Notes: generated by a model not told the origin, from the sequence alone. Numbered from the stretch's first letter, positions 14,567-24,395 are shown. The stretch is DNA of 64,000 bases from Pantoea sp. Ap-967 (GCF_011752565.1 NZ_VWXK01000035.1:1-64000); one strand, 5' to 3'. Made by a program: numbers and translations.

Positions 14567-17500
14567 CTAGATTCTCCTGCGCTTGCCCAGGCTCGGTATC
14601 GTCGTTTGCGCGATCACAACCTCAACCCCCTCCAACCGCGTATTGGCCGCCAGCTCCGCCAACGTCGGCCCGCTGAACAACGTCCGCGCATCCACATGCA
14701 ACCCCGCCTGCCGCATCCTCGCCACCAGGCTCACCGCCAGCAAGGAATGCCCCCCCAACTCGAAGAAGTTATCTTCACGCCCCACCTGCTCGATCTTCAG
14801 CACCTCGGTCCAGATCGCCGCCAATGCCGTTTCCAGTTCCCCCCGCGGCGCCTGGTAGTCACGGCTGATTACCGCCTCCTCACCCGGCGCCGGCAGTGCC
14901 TGGCGGTCAACCTTGCCATTGGGACTCAACGGCAACACCCCCAGCGCAACGAACGCCTGCGGCACCATGTACTCCGGCATCCGCGCCAACAGGTGGCTGC
15001 GCAACACCTCCAACGCCGGCGCCACCTGCCCGTCACGGCAGGTGAAGTAGGCAACCAGCCGCTCCTCACGCATCAGCACCACACATTGCCCGATGCCAGG
15101 GTACGCCAACAACCCAGCCTCGATCTCCCCAAGCTCCACCCGCAAGCCACGCAGCTTGACCTGGAAGTCATTGCGCCCAAGGAAGTCCAATTCACCGTCG
15201 AGCCGGTAACGCACCAGATCACCCGTGCGGTACAACCGGTCACCCTCGACGAAGGGGCTGGCGATAAAGCGCTCGGCCTCCAGTGCCGGCAAGCCCAGGT
15301 ACCCCCGCGCCACACCCACGCCGCCGATATGCAACTGCCCCACCGCCCCCAACGGCACCAGCCGGTCGTGGGCGTCAAGTACATACAACCGCGTATTGGC
15401 AATCGGCCGACCAATCGGCGGCGCCAGCTCCGGTAATGGCTCATGGGGCTGCAAGGTCCAGGCGGTACTGTCGACCGTCGCTTCAGTGGGCCCGTAGACG
15501 TTGTGCACCCGCACCCCAGGCAGGCGCTGGCGCAGTGCGTGAAGCAGCGCCAAGGTCAGCTCGCCGCCCCCACAGAAGATATCGGTCAGGCTCGTGCAGC
15601 GCTCGACACCCGGCTCTTCCAGGAACGCGTGCAGCAGCGCTGGCACGAACTTCACGATGCTGACCTCGCGGTCCTGTATCAAGCGCACCAGGTATGCTGG
15701 ATCCCGGTGCCCGTCAGGGCGCGCCAACACCAGCCTCAGGCCTGCGCTGAGCGGCCAGAACAGCTCCCACACCGAGCCGTCGAAGCTGAAAGGCGCCCGC
15801 TGCAGCAAGGCATCGCCCGGCTTTGGCGGGCACAACTGCGACCCCCAGTGCATCAAGTTGCACAGCCCCCGGTGCTCGATCATCACCCCCTTGGGCGTAC
15901 CGGTGGAGCCTGAGGTGTACATCACATAAGCCAACTGGGTTCGCCCCAGGCCCGGCACCTGCGGGTTCTCGGCGCTGCAGGCCTGCCAGGTGACAACGTC
16001 CAGGTCGAGCACGGCGTCACGGTCGAACAGGCCGCGGGTAGCGCCATGCACCAGCACCACGGCCGGTGAACTGTCGCCCAGCATGAAACGCAGGCGCTCC
16101 TCGGGGTAACCAGGATCGAGCGGTACATACGCAGCGCCCGCCTTCAGCACCGCCAGCAGCGCGACCAGCATCGTCACGCCGCGCTCGATACACACCGCCA
16201 CCCGCGCATCCGGCCGCACGCCCAGGCTGATCAGGTGGTGCGCCAGGCGATTGGCCTGGGCATTGAGCGCGTGATAATCGAGGCTGACGCCTTCGGCCTG
16301 CAGGGCGATAGCCTGGGGTGTACGCCGCACTTGCGCTTCGAACAGCGCAGGCCAGGTACTGGCCACGGGGCTGCGAGGGTCGTCGCTCTGGTTGAACGCC
16401 TGCAGAAGCCGCGCCTGCTCATCGGCTGGAACGCTGCACATGGCGGTCAGCGCGGTGCCTTGCCCTTCGGCGAATTGGCCCAAGGTGCACAGCAAATACC
16501 CCAACACCCGTGGCGCGCCTACCGCACGCGGGGCACGAAGGGCCAGTTGCAAGGTGTCGCCAAGGTCATCGACGCTCAGTACCAGGCCATGGCTCAGCAC
16601 CTCGCTGGCCTGCAGCAGGTGGATGCCCGGCAACACCTCGCCCTGGGGCAAGGCGCCCTGGCGGTAGTTGATCAGGCTGTTGAACAGCGGCGTGCCCGCT
16701 GGCAAGCCACTGCAGCGCTGGGCCAGCAGCAGCGGAGCATCCTCGTGGCCGAGCAAGGCCGCCAGGCTGACATGGGTTTCGCCCAAGGCCTGGCCCAGGG
16801 TTACGCCCGCCAGTTTCACCCGCAAGGGCAGGCTGTTGATGAACATGCCCAGGGCGCGATCCGCGCCGTTGCCCGCCATTGCCCGGCCCAGCAATACGGT
16901 ACCGAACACCACCTCGTCACGGCCGGTCAGGCTACCCAGCACCTGCGCCCAGGCCAGGTGCAGCAGGCTGGCCAGGCTAACGCCCTGGTCGCGCGCCTGG
17001 CGGCGCAACCGCTGCGCGAGTGCGGGGTCGAGGATTTCACTGTGGGTTTGCAGGTCGCGCTCGTCTACCGCGACGCCGCCCAGGCCGGGAACCGGCGCGG
17101 CTGGCTCGACACCGGCCAGTTGCTTGCAGAAATAGGCCTCGTGGCGAGCCTGGCGCTCGGCGTTGCCGCTCATGGCCACGTAGTCGCGGTATGGCACCGG
17201 TGCCGGCAACCGCTCGCCGTGGCCTTGCAGCAACGCATCGAGCTCACCCAGCAATACCTGCAGCGACACCGCATCGTTGACCAGATGATGGAAACGCAGC
17301 AAGCCCAACCAGCGGCCCTGCGGCGCGTCTTGGGCAACGACCATTGCCATCATTGGCGCACGGCGCAGGTCCAGTGGCCGTTGTTGCGGGTGGTAAGCAC
17401 TGCACAACTGTGCAGCCAGGTCATGCTGCGGCGCAGCGCCTGCCCAGTGCTCGACCGGCAACGACGCTTGGCGCCAGACCACCTGCTGAGGCTGTGCCAA

Positions 17501-20500
17501 GCCCTCCCAGGCCAGGCTGGTGCGCAGGATGTCGTGGCGGTCGATCACCTGCTGCAGGGCGCCGATGAAGGCGTGCAAGCGCGCGTGGCTGGGGAAGGCA
17601 AACAGCGCCTGTTGCTGGTAAGGGTCGTGGGCATCGGAAACATGGTGGTACAGCAACCCCTGCTGCAGCGGCGCCAGCGGGTAGATTTCCTGCACGTTGG
17701 CGCCGCCACCCGGCACTGTCGCCACGATGCGGTCGAGGGTCGGCTGGTCAAGTTCGGTGAGCTGCAGCATGCCGGGGGTAATGCGCTGGCAACCTGGCGG
17801 CACGCCATTGGCCGGGACCACCTGGGCATCGCCGACCACCACTGCCGCCGCCAGGCTGGCCAGGGTCGACTGGCCGAACAGCACTTGAACGTCGGCCTGC
17901 AAGCCTTGCTGGCGCATGCGCTCGATCAGCTGCACGGCCAGCAACGAGTGGCCGCCCAGCTCGAAGAAATGGTCCTGGCGCCCTACCCGCTCCACCTGCA
18001 GCAACTCGGCCCACAGCTGAGCCAGGCGCCGCTCGATATCGCCTTGTGGCGCCTCATGCTCGCGGCGCACCTGGGCTGCTTCGTCTGCCGCCGGCAAGGC
18101 GCGGCGGTCGAGCTTGCCGTTGGCGGTGAGCGGCCAACCTGCCAGCGGGATGTACGCCGCGGGCAGCAAGGCACTGGGCAGCTGGGTACGCAGGTGCTCA
18201 TGCAGCGCGCGGGACGTCACCTGGGCAGCGGGGATGTACCAGGCTTGCAGTTGATGGTCGCGCAGCAGCACCAACGCCTCCGCCACACCCGCATGGCGGC
18301 ACAGGGCGGATTCGATCTCCGCCAGCTCCACCCGCACCCCGCGGATCTTCACCTGGTCATCGTTGCGCCCAAGGTATTCCAAGGTGCCATCGGCCAGCCA
18401 GCGCACCAGGTCGCCGCTGCGGTACATGCGTGCGCCTGGCTCGGGGTTGAACGGGTCTTGGACAAAGCGCTCGGCGGTCAATTCCGGGCGGTTCAGGTAG
18501 CCACGGGCCACGCCCCGGCCGCCAATGTACAGTTCGCCCACGGCGCCCACCGGCAGTAACTGGCGCTGCTCGTCCAGCACATACAGCCGGGTGTTGGCCA
18601 CCGGCCCGCCGATATGCAGCGGCCCACCTGCATGCACTTCACCCGAAGTGGCGACCACGGTGGTTTCAGTCGGCCCATAGTTGTTGACCACCCGGTAGCG
18701 CCGTTCACGGGCCAGGCGCCGCAGGCGGTCACCGCCGATCAGCAGGGTGTGCAGGGTCGGGTGCAGTTCACCCTGGGCGAAGGCATGTTCGGCCACCGGG
18801 GTGGGCAGGAAACTCACGTCCAGGGGTTGCGCGCGCCACCAGCGCAGCAGGGCATCGAGGTCTTCACCGCCCGTTCGCACCGGGGCCAGGTGCAGGGTTG
18901 CGCCGCTGCACAGGGTTGGCCAGACCTCCCAGGCCATGGCATCGAAACCGAAGCCTGCCAGGCTCGACTGATGCCGGCCTGGGCCCAGGCCGAAGGCGTT
19001 GCAGTGCCAGTCGACGAGGTTGGCCAGCATCCGGTGCTCGACCATCACGCCCTTGGGCAAACCGGTGGACCCGGAGGTGTAGATGACATAGGCAAGGTTC
19101 TGTGGCGCCACAGCGGGCAGCGTGGTTCCTGCCGCCTGAAGGTCAAGGCGGTCCAGCTCAAGCTGAGGCAAACCATGCTCCGGCAGGCCGGCGCTCAGGT
19201 GGGACAGGGTCAGCACCACGCGCGGCGCGCTGTCGGCCAGCAGATAGGCCAGGCGCTCGTGCGGGTGCGCCGGGTCGATTGGCACGTAGGCGGCACCTGC
19301 CTTGAGCACCGCCAGCAGGCCTACCAGGGTGTCCAGCCCGCGCTGGGCCACCACCGCCACGCGCTGTTCAGGGCCGGCGCCGAGGGCGGCCAGGCGCTGG
19401 GCGAGCAGGCCGGCGCGGCGGTCCAGCTCGGCGTAACTCAGGCGTTGCCCCTCGTGCACGGCCGCGAGCGCGTCCGGTCGCGCCTTGGCCTGGGCTTCGA
19501 TGCGCCGATGGATGAGTTGTTCGGGCGCAGGCGTTGCAGGCGCATGGCTCCATTGCTGCAGTTGGCCCTGTTCGCGGGCGGTTACCAGGTCGAAATCGGC
19601 GATGCTCAGGTCTGGCTGTTCAAGGCCCTGCTGCAGCACATGCAGCAGCCGCTCGGCCAGGGCGGCGACTTCATCGGCGCTGAACCAGGCCAGGTTGTGC
19701 ACCAGGTGCAGCCAAGCCGCTCCGCTGTGCGGGTTGCACCGCAGGTGCAAGCTCAAAGGGGTCGGTTCATGGCGGTTGCAGACCATCACCGTATGGCCGC
19801 AAGCATCGCCGAAGCGCAGTTCGTTGGCATCTTCCTCATAGGACACCACCACCTCGAACAGCTGGGGCCGTTCCTCGCGCAAGGCGCCCAAGGCGCGATT
19901 GAGTTCGCTGAGGGCGAAGCGTTGATGGCGAAAATCCTGCTTCAGGGCATCGCGGATACTGCGCACCAACCCGGCGAAGGGCTGGCTGCGGCCAAAATCC
20001 ATGCGCAAGGCGCTGACTTGGGTGAACAGGCCCAGCGTCGACTTGAAACGCGCATTGGCGCGGTTGCGCACCGGCAAGCCGATCACCCATTCATCCCGCT
20101 GCCAGGTGCGCGTACAGCACACATGCATCGCCGCCAGCAGTACATGAAACGCCGAAGCCTGCAGCTCGCCAGCCAATGCTCGCATGCGCGCCAGCAGGCG
20201 GCTGTCGAACGGCAGGTCGAGGACCGCACTGGGGTCGCCATCGGCCAATGCGCCCCGTTCGCGGGGGGCCAGCAAGGCATCGGGCAATTGCTGGTACTTG
20301 GCCATCCAGTATTCGCGGTCGCGGCCATGGCGGGAGGATGCCTGGTAGTGGGCATCGTCCTCGATGAAGGCCCGGTAGCCCGGCGCTGCTTCTGGCAGCG
20401 GCAGGCCCTGGCCGAGCAGGCCGTAGTAGTCGGCCACCTGCTTGAACCACAGGTCCACCCCCCAACCGTCGAGCACCAGGTGATGGGCCTGCAAGGCCAG

Positions 20501-20902
20501 CAGGTAGCGCCGCTCGCCCAGGCGAATCAACTGCGCCTTCCACAGCGCCTCGCCCTCCAGTGCAAAGGGCTGTTGCATGCAGGCGGTCAACAGCGCCTGG
20601 GCCGCGGCAAAGGGCTCGTCGTGGTGGCGCAGGTCGTGTTCACCCAGTGTCACCTGCAGCCCTTCTACAAAGGTTTGGCACGGTATGCCGCCCGGCCCTG
20701 GCGCTGCCACCAGCACCGTACGCAGCCCTTCGTGCACGCTCGCCAGGTGGGCCACGGCCTTGTGCAGCCGTTGGCTATCCACCGCGCCGTCGAGCGCCAC
20801 ATAGGCACCGATGTTGTACAGCGGTGAGTCACCATGGCCGATCTGGTCCAGCCAGATATCACGCTGGGCAACAGTGAGGGCAAACGGTTCGGCGGCAGGC
20901 AT
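14567..20902 (-). CDS. Starter NRPS of a cyclic lipopeptide, two modules
   Basis: This 2111-aa synthetase has the order C-starter, A, T, C, A, T and no loading A domain, so it should start from an acyl-CoA. The starter C domain has HHLVLDG at aa 140-146. The first A domain has YTSGSTGLPKG near aa 608 and pocket residues D654, A655, W658, F698, L721, G723, N741, V749, V750 and K930 (DAWFLGNVVK, Leu). The first carrier serine is about aa 986. The second C domain has YPLAPLQQG and HHLVNDA (aa 1205-1211), where the usual final Gly is Ala. The second A pocket reads DGWKFGVVDK, most like Glu-type pockets. The last carrier site ends about 45 aa before a basic C-terminus (GKRRRI), a possible docking tail. 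The start is ATG 20902 with AGAAGGA upstream. The architecture matches PsoA-like first enzymes of Pseudomonas lipopeptides. Confidence 0.95.
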   Translation of the reverse strand: MPAAEPFALTVAQRDIWLDQIGHGDSPLYNIGAYVALDGAVDSQRLHKAVAHLASVHEGLRTVLVAAPGPGGIPCQTFVEGLQVTLGEHDLRHHDEPFAAAQALLTACMQQPFALEGEALWKAQLIRLGERRYLLALQAHHLVLDGWGVDLWFKQVADYYGLLGQGLPLPEAAPGYRAFIEDDAHYQASSRHGRDREYWMAKYQQLPDALLAPRERGALADGDPSAVLDLPFDSRLLARMRALAGELQASAFHVLLAAMHVCCTRTWQRDEWVIGLPVRNRANARFKSTLGLFTQVSALRMDFGRSQPFAGLVRSIRDALKQDFRHQRFALSELNRALGALREERPQLFEVVVSYEEDANELRFGDACGHTVMVCNRHEPTPLSLHLRCNPHSGAAWLHLVHNLAWFSADEVAALAERLLHVLQQGLEQPDLSIADFDLVTAREQGQLQQWSHAPATPAPEQLIHRRIEAQAKARPDALAAVHEGQRLSYAELDRRAGLLAQRLAALGAGPEQRVAVVAQRGLDTLVGLLAVLKAGAAYVPIDPAHPHERLAYLLADSAPRVVLTLSHLSAGLPEHGLPQLELDRLDLQAAGTTLPAVAPQNLAYVIYTSGSTGLPKGVMVEHRMLANLVDWHCNAFGLGPGRHQSSLAGFGFDAMAWEVWPTLCSGATLHLAPVRTGGEDLDALLRWWRAQPLDVSFLPTPVAEHAFAQGELHPTLHTLLIGGDRLRRLARERRYRVVNNYGPTETTVVATSGEVHAGGPLHIGGPVANTRLYVLDEQRQLLPVGAVGELYIGGRGVARGYLNRPELTAERFVQDPFNPEPGARMYRSGDLVRWLADGTLEYLGRNDDQVKIRGVRVELAEIESALCRHAGVAEALVLLRDHQLQAWYIPAAQVTSRALHEHLRTQLPSALLPAAYIPLAGWPLTANGKLDRRALPAADEAAQVRREHEAPQGDIERRLAQLWAELLQVERVGRQDHFFELGGHSLLAVQLIERMRQQGLQADVQVLFGQSTLASLAAAVVVGDAQVVPANGVPPGCQRITPGMLQLTELDQPTLDRIVATVPGGGANVQEIYPLAPLQQGLLYHHVSDAHDPYQQQALFAFPSHARLHAFIGALQQVIDRHDILRTSLAWEGLAQPQQVVWRQASLPVEHWAGAAPQHDLAAQLCSAYHPQQRPLDLRRAPMMAMVVAQDAPQGRWLGLLRFHHLVNDAVSLQVLLGELDALLQGHGERLPAPVPYRDYVAMSGNAERQARHEAYFCKQLAGVEPAAPVPGLGGVAVDERDLQTHSEILDPALAQRLRRQARDQGVSLASLLHLAWAQVLGSLTGRDEVVFGTVLLGRAMAGNGADRALGMFINSLPLRVKLAGVTLGQALGETHVSLAALLGHEDAPLLLAQRCSGLPAGTPLFNSLINYRQGALPQGEVLPGIHLLQASEVLSHGLVLSVDDLGDTLQLALRAPRAVGAPRVLGYLLCTLGQFAEGQGTALTAMCSVPADEQARLLQAFNQSDDPRSPVASTWPALFEAQVRRTPQAIALQAEGVSLDYHALNAQANRLAHHLISLGVRPDARVAVCIERGVTMLVALLAVLKAGAAYVPLDPGYPEERLRFMLGDSSPAVVLVHGATRGLFDRDAVLDLDVVTWQACSAENPQVPGLGRTQLAYVMYTSGSTGTPKGVMIEHRGLCNLMHWGSQLCPPKPGDALLQRAPFSFDGSVWELFWPLSAGLRLVLARPDGHRDPAYLVRLIQDREVSIVKFVPALLHAFLEEPGVERCTSLTDIFCGGGELTLALLHALRQRLPGVRVHNVYGPTEATVDSTAWTLQPHEPLPELAPPIGRPIANTRLYVLDAHDRLVPLGAVGQLHIGGVGVARGYLGLPALEAERFIASPFVEGDRLYRTGDLVRYRLDGELDFLGRNDFQVKLRGLRVELGEIEAGLLAYPGIGQCVVLMREERLVAYFTCRDGQVAPALEVLRSHLLARMPEYMVPQAFVALGVLPLSPNGKVDRQALPAPGEEAVISRDYQAPRGELETALAAIWTEVLKIEQVGREDNFFELGGHSLLAVSLVARMRQAGLHVDARTLFSGPTLAELAANTRLEGVEVVIAQTTIPSLGKRRRI

Positions 20903-21321
20903 GGGGGTTCAGATCCTTCTGGTTTGAGCATCCGCGGATTCAAGCACCGCGGCCCTGGCCTGTATGGCCCCCGAAACCCGGACAATCCGAGTACGCAGCC
21001 GTGTAGGCTGAAAAACCTGTAAGCGATTTGCCACAGCGCGCCGCCTGCGATGGCCTACCGGGCGACCAATCAGTCAGTAAATGCCATGAATAGACGCCTT
21101 TATGACGCCAAATTGCTGGCTTCGCGCCAACGACCTCGGGGTAACCTGCCCCCGTGCCTGCCCTTTCACACCACGATGAGTGGCATTTTTTGTCCCGGTT
21201 TCCCATTACAGACGCGCCAGCCCAAGCGGGCTTGAATAGCCGCTAACCCCCACTTGCTTGCCCCCGGAGGACTCGACCGCGAGACCACCCGCAGTAGCGC
21301 TTTGAACCAAGGAAAAAGGAC
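20903..21321. promoter_or_regulatory. Divergent promoter region between the starter NRPS and its LuxR regulator
   Basis: These 419 bases separate two divergently transcribed genes and must hold both promoters. I see no tRNA and no convincing ORF. No lux-box-like palindrome or clear -35/-10 pair stood out by eye, so no site is assigned within it. Confidence 0.6.
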
Positions 21322-22089
21322 ATGAAGCTGACCGACAGCCTCGCACACCGCCCCGACCCGCAGTTGTACCTGCAACTGGGCGAACTGATCGCCAGCACCG
21401 GCGCCCAGGGTTTTGCCGAACAGATGCTGCGCCTGGTCAATGCCCAGGTGCCGGTCCACCGCCTCGACCTCACGGAGTGGACCCTGGATATCCACCAAGG
21501 CGCCGCCAGCCACATCCGTCTGCTGGGCAGCGCCGGGCAAGAGCAACCCGGGCCTGCGCATGACACCCTGCGCCACCCGCTGTTGCAACGCATCATGCAG
21601 ATGGACGACCCGCTGCTGATCGAGTTCAAGGCGCCGCAAGATGCCCAGCATCCCCACCAATGCCACTTGGTTTCCTGCAGTGGCGACCGGCGCTGGGTGA
21701 TCTGCTTTCATCGCGAGCCGCAGCGCGCGTTCTCCCTGGCTGAACTGTCACAACTCAAAAGCCTTTCCGACACCTTGCTGCCGTTGGTCGAGCACCACGG
21801 CCAGCTGCTAGGGCAGTTGACCCTGGCCAATGCCAGCCCCGCCTGGCCAGAGCCTGACAGCGGCGCCTTGCGCCAGCGTTTCGGCCAGCGCCTGGCACAG
21901 GAAGCGGTAAGGCTCTCAGTGCGCGAGCAGGAGGTGTGCCTGGGCCTGCTGACCGGCGGCACAGTGCCGCAAATGGCGCAGAAACTGAACGTGAAGAACA
22001 GCTCCATCGAAACCTACCTCAAACGCGCCACCGCCAAGCTGGGGGTCAGTGGCCGCCACGGCCTGACGAAATGGATGGCCGGCGCTTGA
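21322..22089 (+). CDS. LuxR-family transcriptional regulator of the lipopeptide locus
   Basis: This 255-aa protein has a C-terminal LuxR/GerE helix-turn-helix: LSVREQEVCLGLLTGGTVPQ, then the recognition helix segment KNSSIETYLKRATAKLGVSG (about aa 195-250). The N-terminal 190 residues do not show a clear autoinducer-binding signature, so it looks like the non-quorum LuxR regulators that flank Pseudomonas lipopeptide clusters. It is divergent from the starter NRPS and is followed 17 bases later by an outer-membrane efflux gene. Control of the NRPS genes is inferred from this position. The start follows AAGGAAAAAGGAC. Confidence 0.9.
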   Translation: MKLTDSLAHRPDPQLYLQLGELIASTGAQGFAEQMLRLVNAQVPVHRLDLTEWTLDIHQGAASHIRLLGSAGQEQPGPAHDTLRHPLLQRIMQMDDPLLIEFKAPQDAQHPHQCHLVSCSGDRRWVICFHREPQRAFSLAELSQLKSLSDTLLPLVEHHGQLLGQLTLANASPAWPEPDSGALRQRFGQRLAQEAVRLSVREQEVCLGLLTGGTVPQMAQKLNVKNSSIETYLKRATAKLGVSGRHGLTKWMAGA

Positions 22090-22106
22090 CCGCACGAGAG
22101 CCTGCC

Positions 22107-23525
22107 ATGCCCCGACACGCCCTGACCTTGTGTGCCGCCCTGCTGTGCGGCTGCACCCTGGCCCCTGACTACCAGCGCCCCGAGGCTCCGGTGGCCGAAC
22201 GATTCCCGCAAGGCCCGGCCTATCAGGGCGATGCGCTGGCAGCTAGCCCAGGGCAAAGCTGGCAGCAGGTATTCCACGACCCAGTGCTGCGCCAGCTGAT
22301 TGACAGCGCCCTGGCCAATAACCGCGACCTGCGCACGGCGGCGTTGAACGTGGAGGGGTATCGGGCCAAGTACCGTATCCAGCGCGCCGAGCTGCTGCCC
22401 ACGTTATCGACCGATGCCCAGGGCTCGCGCCAGTACCTGCCACGGGGCATGACCGGGACGGGCCAAGGTGCAATCTCATCGACCTACGCGGCAACCCTGG
22501 GTGTCAGCGCCTACGAGCTGGACCTGTTCGGCCGTGTGCGCAGCCTGAGCGACCAGGCGCTACTGACCTACCTGGCCAGCGAGCAGGCCCAGCGCAGCAC
22601 CCGGCTCAGCCTGGTGGCCAGCGTGGCCAGCGCCTACCTGACCTGGCGCGCCGACCAGGAGTTGCTGGTGCTGGCCCAGCAAACCCTGGACTCCGACACG
22701 CGCAGCTTGCGCCTGACGCGCGGCCAGCGCCGTGCCGGCACGGTATCGGCGCTGGACCAGATCCAGGCGCAGACCAGCGTCGACAGCACCCGTGCGGCCG
22801 TGGCCCGGTACAAGCGCGAGGTCGCCCAGGACCTCAACCAGCTGACCTTGCTGGTGGGGGCGCCGGTGGCCAGCGACCTGGCCGCCCTGCCCCTGGCCGA
22901 TGAGCAGATCGCCGGGCTGCCGGCGGGGCTGCCCTCGGACCTGTTGCAGCGCCGCCCTGACATCGTCCAGGCGGAACTTCAGCTACGCGCAGCCAATGCC
23001 AACATCGGCGCCGCGCGGGCGGCGTTTTTCCCGAGTATCAGCCTCACGGCCAATGCCGGCAGCACCAGCCCCGCGTTGAGCGGGTTGTTCGATGCGGGCA
23101 GCGGCACCTGGTTGTTCCAGCCGCAGATCAGCTTGCCGATCTTTACCGCCGGCAACCTGCGAGCCAGCCTGGACTATGCCAGGTTGCAAAAGGATATCGA
23201 GGTGGCGCAGTACGAGAAGGCCATCCAGGGCGCGTTCCAGGAAGTGGCCGATGGCTTGGCCGCGCGGGGCACCTACCAGCGTCAATTGCAGGCCCAGCAT
23301 GACCTGGTGGCCTCGAACCAGCGTTATTACCGGCTGGCCGAGCACCGCTACCGAATTGGCGTCGACAGCAGCCTGACCTTTCTCGATGCCCAGCGGTCGC
23401 TGTTCACGGCGCAACAAGGGTTGATCAGTGACCGCTTGGCGCAGTTGCTGGCGGAGGTGAACCTGTATGCGGCGTTGGGTGGTGGGTGGCAGGAGGATGG
23501 CATTACCGGCCAGCAGGTGCGCTAA
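22107..23525 (+). CDS. Outer-membrane efflux lipoprotein (NodT/OprM family)
   Basis: This 472-aa TolC-like channel has a lipoprotein signal (LTLCAALLCGCTLAPDY, with the lipid Cys in LLCGC) and two OEP repeats. Typical motifs are WQQVFHDPVLRQLID, YELDLFGRVRS, LLQRRPDIVQAE and NIGAARAAFFPSISL. ATG 22107 lies directly before the signal peptide; an earlier in-frame start would run through the LuxR gene. It is probably cotranscribed with the LuxR gene. NodT-like genes beside the first NRPS recur in Pseudomonas lipopeptide clusters, so a role in lipopeptide export is likely but not shown. No inner-membrane pump or adaptor gene is adjacent. Confidence 0.92.
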   Translation: MPRHALTLCAALLCGCTLAPDYQRPEAPVAERFPQGPAYQGDALAASPGQSWQQVFHDPVLRQLIDSALANNRDLRTAALNVEGYRAKYRIQRAELLPTLSTDAQGSRQYLPRGMTGTGQGAISSTYAATLGVSAYELDLFGRVRSLSDQALLTYLASEQAQRSTRLSLVASVASAYLTWRADQELLVLAQQTLDSDTRSLRLTRGQRRAGTVSALDQIQAQTSVDSTRAAVARYKREVAQDLNQLTLLVGAPVASDLAALPLADEQIAGLPAGLPSDLLQRRPDIVQAELQLRAANANIGAARAAFFPSISLTANAGSTSPALSGLFDAGSGTWLFQPQISLPIFTAGNLRASLDYARLQKDIEVAQYEKAIQGAFQEVADGLAARGTYQRQLQAQHDLVASNQRYYRLAEHRYRIGVDSSLTFLDAQRSLFTAQQGLISDRLAQLLAEVNLYAALGGGWQEDGITGQQVR

Positions 23526-23534
23526 AAGCTGGCC

Positions 23535-23628
23535 CTGTAGGAGCGGGCTTGCCCCGCGAAGCTAGCGACGCGGTGCATGGCACCGGCTTTGCCGGTGTTC
23601 GCGGGGCAAGCCCGCTCCTACAAGGTTC
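23535..23628. repeat. Inverted pair of REP elements
   Basis: CTGTAGGAGCGGGCTTGCCC and its inverted copy CGGGGCAAGCCCGCTCCTAC flank a small hairpin, GGCACCGGCTTTGCCGGTG. The pair lies between convergent genes and could also stop transcription. Confidence 0.9.
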
Positions 23629-23649
23629 GCGGTTAAGCGCCAGGGTTGC

Positions 23650-24216
23650 TCAAACGGCTGTCAGGTGCTCATAAAGAATGGTCGCCCCCACCAGCATCAG
23701 CACGATGCCGCCCATGATCTCGGCCCGCTTGCCCACCACCGAACCCAGTGCCCGCCCAAGCATGGTGCCCAGGGTCACCATGGTCATGGTCGCCAGGCCA
23801 ATGGCGGTGGCCGCTACCCAGATATTCACCTCGACAAAGGCCAGGCCAATGCCTACCGCCAGGGCATCGATGCTGGTGGCCACGGCAGTTACCGCCAGGA
23901 TCCAGAACGAATGCTGGGCCTGCTTTTCTTCCTCTTCAGCGTCTGGCTTGAGGCCCGCATGCACCATGTGTGCCCCTAGCAGCAACAGCAGGGTAAAGGC
24001 GATCCAGTGGTCCCACCGCTCGACATACTGGCTGGCGGCCTGGCCCAGCAACCAACCGATCACCGGCGTAATGGCCTCGATCACGCCAAAGATCAGGCCC
24101 GTGCGCAGGGCTTCGGCCAGGCGTGGCTTGTGCAGGCTCGACCCTTTGCCGATGGCAGCGGCGAAGGCATCGGTAGACATGGCGAATGCCAGGAAGACAA
24201 TGGAAATCGGATTCAA
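23650..24216 (-). CDS. mntP: Manganese efflux pump MntP
   Basis: This 188-aa inner-membrane Mn(II) exporter has six predicted membrane helices. The paired family motifs are AFAMSTDAFAAAIGKG at the N-terminus and AVATSIDALAVGIGLAFV in the second half. The length equals the family norm only if translation starts at TTG 24216 (MNPISIVFLAF), which has GGAG ten bases upstream; longer in-frame starts would read through the upstream leader. The leader holds a yybP-ykoY riboswitch, so expression should rise when cytosolic Mn is high. It converges with the efflux lipoprotein gene across a REP pair. Confidence 0.95.
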   Translation of the reverse strand: MNPISIVFLAFAMSTDAFAAAIGKGSSLHKPRLAEALRTGLIFGVIEAITPVIGWLLGQAASQYVERWDHWIAFTLLLLLGAHMVHAGLKPDAEEEEKQAQHSFWILAVTAVATSIDALAVGIGLAFVEVNIWVAATAIGLATMTMVTLGTMLGRALGSVVGKRAEIMGGIVLMLVGATILYEHLTAV

Positions 24217-24274
24217 CGAAAAAGCTCCAGCCGGGCAACGAGTCAACGACAGACGACCTGCAGGCCCGGCTTGG

Positions 24275-24395
24275 CTGCAGGAAGGTCGTTGGTCTCGCCA
24301 ATCCGAGTGGATGCGCTGGCCATGGCAGGTTGCCAAATATGTTGACCAGCGCGCGTTCGCAGGGCGCGAAAGCAGGCTACTCCCCAAAGAGTGGC
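24275..24395 (-). promoter_or_regulatory. yybP-ykoY manganese riboswitch upstream of mntP
   Basis: On the mntP strand the leader reads CTTTGGGGAGTAGCC, then GGTCAACATA, a GCGCTGG/CCAGCGC helix and GGCGAGACCAACGACC. The GGGGAGUAGC and GUCAACAU segments are hallmark loops of this Mn-sensing aptamer. Just after it, CTGCAG...CTGCAG forms a hairpin before the mntP ribosome site that could be the expression platform. Confidence 0.85.

Noticed and set aside
20903..21321. A lux-box or sigma-54 promoter in the NRPS/LuxR intergenic region
   Set aside because: No palindrome or GG-N10-GC pattern could be pointed to with confidence by eye.
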